Source of the DNA: CAZYBU01 sp964645775
GTDB lineage: Bacteria > Spirochaetota > UBA4802 > UBA5550
Direction of reading: 5' to 3'
Assembly: GCA_964645775.1 (NCBI GenBank)
Contig: CAZYBU010000050.1
Coordinates: 1-20,793 of the forward strand
DNA length: 20,793 nt
Part shown: positions 17,001 through 20,793 of the stretch, in pieces
Layout of the letters: the number at the start of each line of letters is the position of its first letter
Numbering within the stretch: position 1 is the stretch's first letter
Translations under genes and position numbers: made by a program
The notes under the pieces: generated by a model
What the model was told of the DNA's origin: nothing
The model's database searches: none
What the model saw: only the letters and a program-made list of their open reading frames with translations

Positions 17001-17783
17001 AATGTCATGACCGCTTCCGATGACAGCGGCAACGCCTACGTTGTTTTCCAGAACGATACGAACGGGCGTATATACGCCAAGAGCCTTGACGCCGAGGGAA
17101 ATTTTATTGTCAGCAGCGCGGCTGTTCGGGGCAACGCTGTGGACAATAACGCCGCTCCTCCCTATACTCTTACCAGGGTGAAATCCTTTAACGGATACGT
17201 CTATATCCTGTACACGAACGGAACCAATTCCTATCTTACACGTCTGGACAGTGACCTGAATGATAATACCGGCGCTGAATGGACCGTCACCTTTACGTCA
17301 ACGAAGGTGTCGTTTGACATTGATTCAGCCGGTAATCCGGTAGTCATTAGCGTTGACGCTTCAAATGACGTCTGGGCCCAGAAGATAACGGCCACCACAG
17401 GCGCGATCGCATGGTCAACGACCCTGGATACCGGGACTATCGCGGGGGCAACTACGGTACTGGATCCTGAGGTCATTCATGACGGCAACGACGGATGGGT
17501 ACTGGCCTGGGCCGATGACCGTTATTACACGGAACTTGGGTTCGTCATATTCTCCCAGTATCTGAACAGTGCAGGCACGGAACAGTGGGACGCGGACGCC
17601 GCAGGCACGGATTATACCGGCATCATGAAGGCCGTTCCCAATACCCTGGACCAGGCGGATATTGATCTGGCTCTGCTTTCCTATGATGATGGAGGAGCTC
17701 CTGAACGTGGCGTTATCTACGTCTGGTACGATTACAGGAACGCCAGATCAGATATCTTTTACCTGAACGAGGCCCTCCCGTAA
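14046..17783 (+). CDS. Large multi-domain lipoprotein (Ig-like, FN3, repeat modules, propeller-like)
   Basis: A 1245-residue predicted lipoprotein: signal peptide 1-20 with lipobox LTVSAC, lipidated at C21. Two Big_5-type Ig-like domains lie at about 46-143 and 152-270 (the ...DIRSNIVISFS... start and the YTVTLTGAIQDLANG end are characteristic). An FN3/phosphatase-N-like domain follows at 278-370 (ITDTTARVHWVTS, LAPGTKYYYRINS). Residues 385-480 and 945-1240 contain propeller-like repeats (DDQGYLIVTMEGGGTIYAKR; DDSGNAYVVFQNDTNGRIYAK). Between them, about 536-942, five copies of a roughly 60-residue module recur (core GDVVxNxT, end LxxDIFxxxxExYxIF). No catalytic site is visible, so adhesion, scaffolding or surface binding is likely but unproven. 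It is monocistronic, with its own promoter, divergent from the other giant exported gene; the start has a good ribosome site. Confidence 0.88.
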   Translation: MKRSFLIMLLGAIIALTVSACKESPTVDPGTIYTGTPSDPGTTEVTASLASPLDTATDVDIRSNIVISFSDDIDGATFPGNITITELPATNITYATTVTGNVAELDPDTDFTEGATIQVDLTTSIQDTDGDPLDQAYSWQFLVEADDDPTDTNPPEAISGTFSPYDAADPGAGNGTVSINTSSVQVTFSIAMDPATVTTTADGTGGSFNVSSAVGGACSINQNGNTFELDFGGTSLDYDTLYTVTLTGAIQDLANGIALSGAPITWVFRTEPDPGADPPLAINSYHVSSITDTTARVHWVTSIPVVDTSSSVDYGTDTGYGSNESDESGQADDGSYYSSHYIDLTGLAPGTKYYYRINSGAATATGNFLTKSGGTPAANPGAALRDAGGDNSLLDAVQNTDNTGNWNGSSYVTFSNSTATDGYGFYFATDASTPWTADGEVLDSNARTNIRAFSDDQGYLIVTMEGGGTIYAKRIYDNATTFTFDANWAANAGATGINVGTGTNPSAVKVWGIRQSPPAPRVTDRAVSTGTATMNIPANPFYDFDVDIQTGIVAGDVVIDNGYNGTTIGAVSTNFRHVIGQTAAQVNATETYYIGDNSSSVGATGTDHLLNDTTGPTSTSHTNTGLFAYTEHNFNDTITISANDVIENTSAGNWGLVTGADTVYTLGVASVASGTSDNYAAGELNDTATPLPAATFITNGVTSYSLVEETTTTGIYTHVTNLGVLSETRLNLNADIFSAANETYEIFNGQYCALHYGNYDPYSEIPLQPNNLVAAGNAFTIYSLLATGTADAPPGTPLFADGADFTGDGVLLNDVVLNTTTYMTAGNPNYSQVSDPFAASARALDLFTAGQVGDGDTYRILRYSNPAFAADMLHTGIADNLTVGELEDSTTDFTATGIAHGDIVYNVTDDVYATVEYVSGLNNIVLSQHIFDNGNEEYIIFDSQPRMLIAYETAANDIEGRLIGLEDGAPFSPSFNICSHADNESNVMTASDDSGNAYVVFQNDTNGRIYAKSLDAEGNFIVSSAAVRGNAVDNNAAPPYTLTRVKSFNGYVYILYTNGTNSYLTRLDSDLNDNTGAEWTVTFTSTKVSFDIDSAGNPVVISVDASNDVWAQKITATTGAIAWSTTLDTGTIAGATTVLDPEVIHDGNDGWVLAWADDRYYTELGFVIFSQYLNSAGTEQWDADAAGTDYTGIMKAVPNTLDQADIDLALLSYDDGGAPERGVIYVWYDYRNARSDIFYLNEALP

Positions 17784-17838
17784 GGATATCCTCTTCCTGC
17801 GCTCATATCCCTTATGTAAATCCAAACGTACAATGCAA

Positions 17839-18139
17839 CACCGATAACTATCGGTCACGATATGGCAGGATACCTTATTCTGTCAGAAAAAGTCCAGGTG
17901 GCACCGATAACTATCGGTCACGATATGGCAGGATACCTTATTCTGTNNNNNNNNNNNNNNNNNNNNNNNNNNNNNNNNNNNNNNNNNNNNNNNNNNNNNN
18001 NNNNNNNNNNNNNNNNNNNNNNNNNNNNNNNNNNNNNNNNNNNNNNGTCCAGGTGGCACCGATAACTATCGGTCACGATATGGCAGGATACCTTATTCTG
18101 TCAGAAAAGGTCCAGGTGGCACCGATAACTATCGGTCAC
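17839..18139. repeat. Tandem 63-base repeat array (P1-containing), interrupted by gap
   Basis: The unit begins with the P1 palindrome CACCGATAACTATCGGT, continues with CACGATATGGCAGGATACC and ends with an A run and GTCCAGGTGG. Copies start at 17839, 17902, (gap), 18057 and 18120; both measured spacings are exactly 63. The last copy is cut after 20 bases by the apbE 3' end. Copies are nearly identical (one A/G difference at the A run). Because each unit is the same with no unique spacer, this is a minisatellite-type array and not a CRISPR. It lies between the convergent lipoprotein and apbE genes. Confidence 0.93.
17947..18046. other. Scaffold gap (100 N) inside the repeat array
   Basis: Exactly 100 N, the usual placeholder for an unknown distance. 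The surrounding repeat phase does not fit: the copies on either side of it are 155 bases apart, which is not a multiple of 63. The true array length is therefore unknown, and the gap was probably caused by the repeat itself. Confidence 0.97.
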
Positions 18140-19169
18140 GCCGGGAATCGATCCACTTCACGGAGAGCTGATCATCCAGGAGAGAGAAGACCGGCTTCAG
18201 GCTGCGGGAGACATGAACGGTCAGATCACGGTCTATGCAGATAATCTGAAGATCGTTCGGTCTTTCGGAGAGGTCCCGGTATCCTGCCAATCCCAGGACC
18301 ATAATCGCCGTGGCCCAGGCGTCGGCCCGTATCGGGTCATCAGTAATCACGGAGACCGAGACCTGCTCACTTTCGGCCGGGTACCCGGTGCGGGGATCGA
18401 TTATATGGCTGTACATCTTCCCTTCATGCTCCGCGTACCGTTCATAATCCCCGCTTGTTGCAATAGCCTGGCCGTCTCTCATTTGTATGGCCGCGACGAG
18501 CCCCTTTCCCCGGGGATGGATGATACCGGTTTTCCACGGTTTCCCGAACTTCGTTCCGAAAACCTGCAGGTCGCCCCCTTCCTCCACGATCCCGGCATGA
18601 ATTCCCTTCTCCTTAAGAATAGTCACGGCCCGGGCCACCGCGTACCCCTTGGCGATACCTCCCAGGCCCAGTTTCATCCCCGGTACCCTGAAGGAGAGAG
18701 TTGAACTGTCTGTCTGGACCCCAAGCTTTTCGTACCCGGTCCGCTTCAATGCCTTCTTTACCTCCTGCCGGGAGGGTGGAATAAAAGGTCTCTTCTTATA
18801 ATCCCATATCTCCCCCAGGGCAGCGTACGATACGTCAAAGGCGCCGTCGCTTTTACGGGATATCTCCAGAGACCGGGCCACCAGTTCCACGGTCTCCGTG
18901 TTAAGCTCAAGCTCAAGGGAAGATACCCTGTCATTCAACCGGTAGATATCACTCCCTTTACGGTAAGGGCTCAAAAGATTCTCGATCCGTTCAATCTCGT
19001 TAAAGGCGGCCTCAGCGGCCGGGTCCGTTTTCTCCCGGTTTCCGATAAGGCTCAGGTTGACAATGGTCCCGAGCAGGGGCCGGCTGTAGGTATGGACCTC
19101 TTCCCGGCCGCAGCCTCCCAGGCTAAGAGCAACAATCACTACAGCAGGCAGGATGGTTCTTGCTTTCAT
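18129..19169 (-). CDS. apbE: FAD:protein FMN transferase, lipoprotein
   Basis: ApbE attaches FMN from FAD to a threonine of respiratory or redox proteins on the outer face of the membrane. The 346 residues start with a lipoprotein signal (LSLGGC, lipidated C20). Family motifs are present: LGLGGIAKGYAVARAV (167-182), EEGGDLQVFG (196-205; most members have NAGG, so the first residue differs), TSGDYERY (238-245), HIIDPRTGYPA (255-265) and the metal-side segment DDPIRADAWATA (277-288). The target protein is not nearby. The stop TAG (18131-18129) and the last two codons lie inside a P1 palindrome of the tandem array. The ATG directly follows a P2 repeat, whose G run (GGGGG, about 9 bases upstream) may act as the ribosome site. 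Downstream of the thioesterase gene with only the repeat between. Confidence 0.93.
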   Translation of the reverse strand: MKARTILPAVVIVALSLGGCGREEVHTYSRPLLGTIVNLSLIGNREKTDPAAEAAFNEIERIENLLSPYRKGSDIYRLNDRVSSLELELNTETVELVARSLEISRKSDGAFDVSYAALGEIWDYKKRPFIPPSRQEVKKALKRTGYEKLGVQTDSSTLSFRVPGMKLGLGGIAKGYAVARAVTILKEKGIHAGIVEEGGDLQVFGTKFGKPWKTGIIHPRGKGLVAAIQMRDGQAIATSGDYERYAEHEGKMYSHIIDPRTGYPAESEQVSVSVITDDPIRADAWATAIMVLGLAGYRDLSERPNDLQIICIDRDLTVHVSRSLKPVFSLLDDQLSVKWIDSRRDR

Positions 19170-19250
19170 GGGGCCAGACCCCCTTTACAATTATACAGTT
19201 TCATTTCGAAAATAACGCTTATATAAGAACAGGGGTCTGGCCCCCCCCGG
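19170..19250. repeat. P2 inverted-repeat element filling the thioesterase-apbE gap
   Basis: GGGGCCAGACCCC (19170-19182) and GGGGTCTGGCCCC (19232-19244) are perfect 13-base inverted repeats around a 49-base AT-rich interior, 75 bases in all. The element directly touches the apbE ATG on one side and lies six bases (CCCCGG) from the TAA stop of the thioesterase gene on the other, so it is essentially the whole intergenic region. Its size agrees within a base or two with the pair at 10662-10736, while the interior sequences are only weakly alike. Confidence 0.85.
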
Positions 19251-19796
19251 TTAACCGACCATGTAGGAACCGGTACCGACGGCCACAAGTTCTTCCAGAT
19301 CATTAAACACCTCCAGGGAGGTCACTCCGACCCTGCTTCCAACCCTTTTGATCCGTCCTTCGCAGCGGAACTCCTTTCCGCTTCCCGGTTTCAGGTAATC
19401 GACCCGAATATTGATGGTGCTCATGCGGGCCAGATCATGGTAGAGTTCCGTCAGGGGACGGCCGTCCAGGTTAACCAGGGCGTTCACCTGGGAGATAAGG
19501 CCTCCCGTCAGATCGATGACAGCGGAAATTACGCCTCCGTGCAGCACCCCCTGCTCATAATTACCTATAAACTCCGGCCTCATGGCAAAACGAACAATTA
19601 CCAGATCCCGGGTCAGCTTATCCACCCGGATACCGAGGTGTCTGTTAAAAGGCATGGTCGTGGTATAGACGTATTTCAGCACGTCCATGAAGGTGTCCCA
19701 TGTCTCCTGCCGGGAAAAATCGCATATCTGTTCTCCAAGCTTATCCTGGGTAACACCGGGATAGGCTTTCTGGATCATGGCCAGAATGGTTTCCAT
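19251..19796 (-). CDS. Hotdog-fold (PaaI-type) acyl-CoA thioesterase family protein
   Basis: Cytoplasmic 181-residue protein likely to hydrolyse an acyl- or aryl-CoA thioester. The hotdog core has the HGGVISAVIDLTGGL helix (86-100), with H86-G-G and D95 in the positions used by PaaI-type thioesterases, and STINIRVDYLKPG (126-138) on the central strands; the closing GVTSLEVFNDLEELVAVGTGSYMV is also typical. The first 50 residues form a helical extension somewhat longer than usual. The substrate cannot be told from sequence. The ATG (19796-19794) has AGGA about 10 bases upstream. It is probably transcribed with apbE. A different hotdog branch acts in classical menaquinone synthesis (DHNA-CoA thioesterase), but this organism uses the futalosine route, so that role is unlikely. 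Confidence 0.85.
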   Translation of the reverse strand: METILAMIQKAYPGVTQDKLGEQICDFSRQETWDTFMDVLKYVYTTTMPFNRHLGIRVDKLTRDLVIVRFAMRPEFIGNYEQGVLHGGVISAVIDLTGGLISQVNALVNLDGRPLTELYHDLARMSTINIRVDYLKPGSGKEFRCEGRIKRVGSRVGVTSLEVFNDLEELVAVGTGSYMVG

Positions 19797-19824
19797 GTTT
19801 TCTTTTTCCTGAGAGGTTTTTCAA

Positions 19825-19838
19825 GGGATCATGTTCCC
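19825..19838. promoter_or_regulatory. Near-perfect 14-base dyad between divergent genes
   Basis: GGGATCATGTTCCC is symmetric except for one base pair. It lies 29 bases upstream of the thioesterase start and about 70 upstream of pyrD, so it could be an operator for either. No convincing -35/-10 pairs were found in the 111-base divergent gap (TTGACG at 19874-19879 lacks a partner). Confidence 0.25.
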
Positions 19839-19907
19839 ATTTCGGCAAATAAAAACGCAACGACTATTTATCCTTGACGATTGAGGTGACTGGCAATTCC
19901 TGAAGCT

Positions 19908-20765
19908 ATGGGAAAAAGCGACATGAACATGAGCATTACCCTGGGAGACCTTGTTTTGAAAAATCCCGTGACCGTCGCTTCAGGCACGGCAGGTTACGGC
20001 GAGGAACTTTCCGAATATCTTGACCTTTCAGGTATCGGAGCAATTTTCACAAAGGGACTCTCCCTGGAACCGAGAAAGGGGAACCGGGGAAACCGGGTAA
20101 TCGAGACTCCTTCGGGAATGCTAAACTCCATAGGTCTGGAGAACGTGGGCCTGGAGGTTTTCCTGAATGATAAACTACCCTTTATTCTGAAACGCAAAGG
20201 GGTGCCCATACCGAACGTGGCGGGCCATACCGAGGAAGAGAACGTGGAGCTCTGCCGCGTTCTCTCCCGGACTCCGGGAATCGATGCAGTTGAGTTAAAC
20301 GTATCCTGCCCCAACGTGAAAGAAGGGGGCATGGCCTTCGGCACAAATATTGAGAGCTTTACCTCCCTGGTGAAAAAGGTCCGGAAGGTAACGGAGTGTG
20401 TCCTGATCGTCAAGCTCTCCCCAAATGTGACCGACGTCACGCTCTTCGCCCGCAGGGCGGAAGAGCTGGGCGTGGACGCCCTGTCGGCCGTGAACACATT
20501 CCTGGGGATGCACATAGACACAAAGAGAAAGAGGCTTCATTTTAATAACGGGATAGCTGGCCAGAGCGGCCCTGCCATCCGTGCCATGGCCCTGCGGGTC
20601 GTTTACCAGGTGGTGGGGGCTGTCTCCATTCCCGTTATAGGCATGGGAGGAATATCCACTCTTGATGACGCTTTACAGTTTCTCATGGCCGGCGCCACGG
20701 CCCTTTCCCTGGGTACCATCAACCTGGTCTACCCGGACAGGGCCGGGCAACTGGTCAGGAGCTGA
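19908..20765 (+). CDS. pyrD: Dihydroorotate dehydrogenase, class 1B, with 3' frameshift
   Basis: Oxidises dihydroorotate to orotate in pyrimidine synthesis using FMN. The 285 residues show LKNPVTVASGTAGYG (17-31), TKGLSLEPRKGN (48-59), the catalytic cysteine C134 in ELNVSCPNVKEGG (class 1 feature), SAVNTFLGM, and the FMN-phosphate site IGMGGIST...AGATALSLGT (244-270). Type 1B normally works with PyrK, which is not in the window. The frame stops at 20763-20765 (TGA), short of the usual length of about 300. In the -1 frame at 20759-20793 the sequence reads ELKEYCRDEGL, which is exactly the family C-terminus at the right distance, so one base seems missing between about 20738 and 20758. The likely real start is Met6 (19923) or Met8 (19929), since the family begins with a few residues before the first strand. 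Confidence 0.9.
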   Translation: MGKSDMNMSITLGDLVLKNPVTVASGTAGYGEELSEYLDLSGIGAIFTKGLSLEPRKGNRGNRVIETPSGMLNSIGLENVGLEVFLNDKLPFILKRKGVPIPNVAGHTEEENVELCRVLSRTPGIDAVELNVSCPNVKEGGMAFGTNIESFTSLVKKVRKVTECVLIVKLSPNVTDVTLFARRAEELGVDALSAVNTFLGMHIDTKRKRLHFNNGIAGQSGPAIRAMALRVVYQVVGAVSIPVIGMGGISTLDDALQFLMAGATALSLGTINLVYPDRAGQLVRS

Positions 20766-20793
20766 AGGAATACTGCCGCGATGAAGGTCTTTC

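Noticed and set aside
17839..18139. CRISPR array
   Set aside because: The whole 63-base unit is repeated, including the part that would be the spacer; no cas genes are present.
17862..18244. Repeat peptide encoded by the 63-base array
   Set aside because: The unit is a multiple of 3 and open in two frames, but there is no start signal, the frame crosses the N gap, and the same palindrome is clearly non-coding at 6671-6789.

Overview
The window looks like a draft-assembly piece (it holds one scaffold gap of exactly 100 N) from a menaquinone-making, probably diderm bacterium. Evidence for this is a futalosine-type menaquinone gene cluster, two proteins with Cys lipoboxes, a very large secreted protein with a FlgD/CHU_C-like C-terminal domain, and a run of multi-domain signalling proteins (GAF-GAF-adenylate cyclase, 7TM-PAS-SpoIIE phosphatase, MASE3 histidine kinase). 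The mix would fit Spirochaetota of the Leptospira side or a similar environmental lineage. That placement is inference, and no rRNA or tRNA is present to test it.

Layout. 1-6671 is a signalling block: a membrane protein cut by the left edge (-), a class III adenylate cyclase (+) on an overlapping divergent promoter, a small secreted YbjN-like protein (-), an AT-rich 450-base gap with promoter-like and dyad sequences, a 7TM-PAS-PP2C phosphatase (+) and an orphan MASE3 sensor kinase (+). 6672-6800 is a convergent junction packed with palindromic repeats. 6801-13882 is a seven-kilobase minus-strand series: an 850-residue secreted Ig/FN3 protein, ubiX (overlapping it by 4 bases), a repeat-filled gap, then mqnE, mqnA, mqnC and menG, tightly coupled. 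The secreted protein shares a divergent intergenic region with a 1245-residue lipoprotein (+, 14046-17783). 17839-18139 is a tandem array of a 63-base repeat broken by the N gap. Then come apbE (-), a hotdog thioesterase (-) and pyrD (+), which appears frameshifted near its 3' end just before the window stops.

How it works together. UbiX, MqnE, MqnA, MqnC and MenG cover the first, second and fourth chemical steps of the futalosine route plus the flavin cofactor for the late decarboxylase and the final methylation. MqnB, MqnD, the prenyltransferase and the UbiD-type decarboxylase must lie elsewhere. ApbE (flavinylation of respiratory proteins) and PyrD (quinone-linked pyrimidine synthesis in many bacteria) fit a respiratory theme. 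The signalling genes are separate transcription units.

The most unusual feature is two families of short palindromes. P1 (core CCGATAACTATCGG) sits at two of the three convergent gene ends, including a 63-base tandem array. P2 (GGGGTCTGGCCCC and the variant GGGTCAGACCC) occurs as inverted pairs, two of them 71-72 bases across between comparable points, in co-directional gaps. These repeats abut or overlap coding sequence: they supply the stop codons of menG and apbE and fill the whole gap before apbE, touching its start codon.
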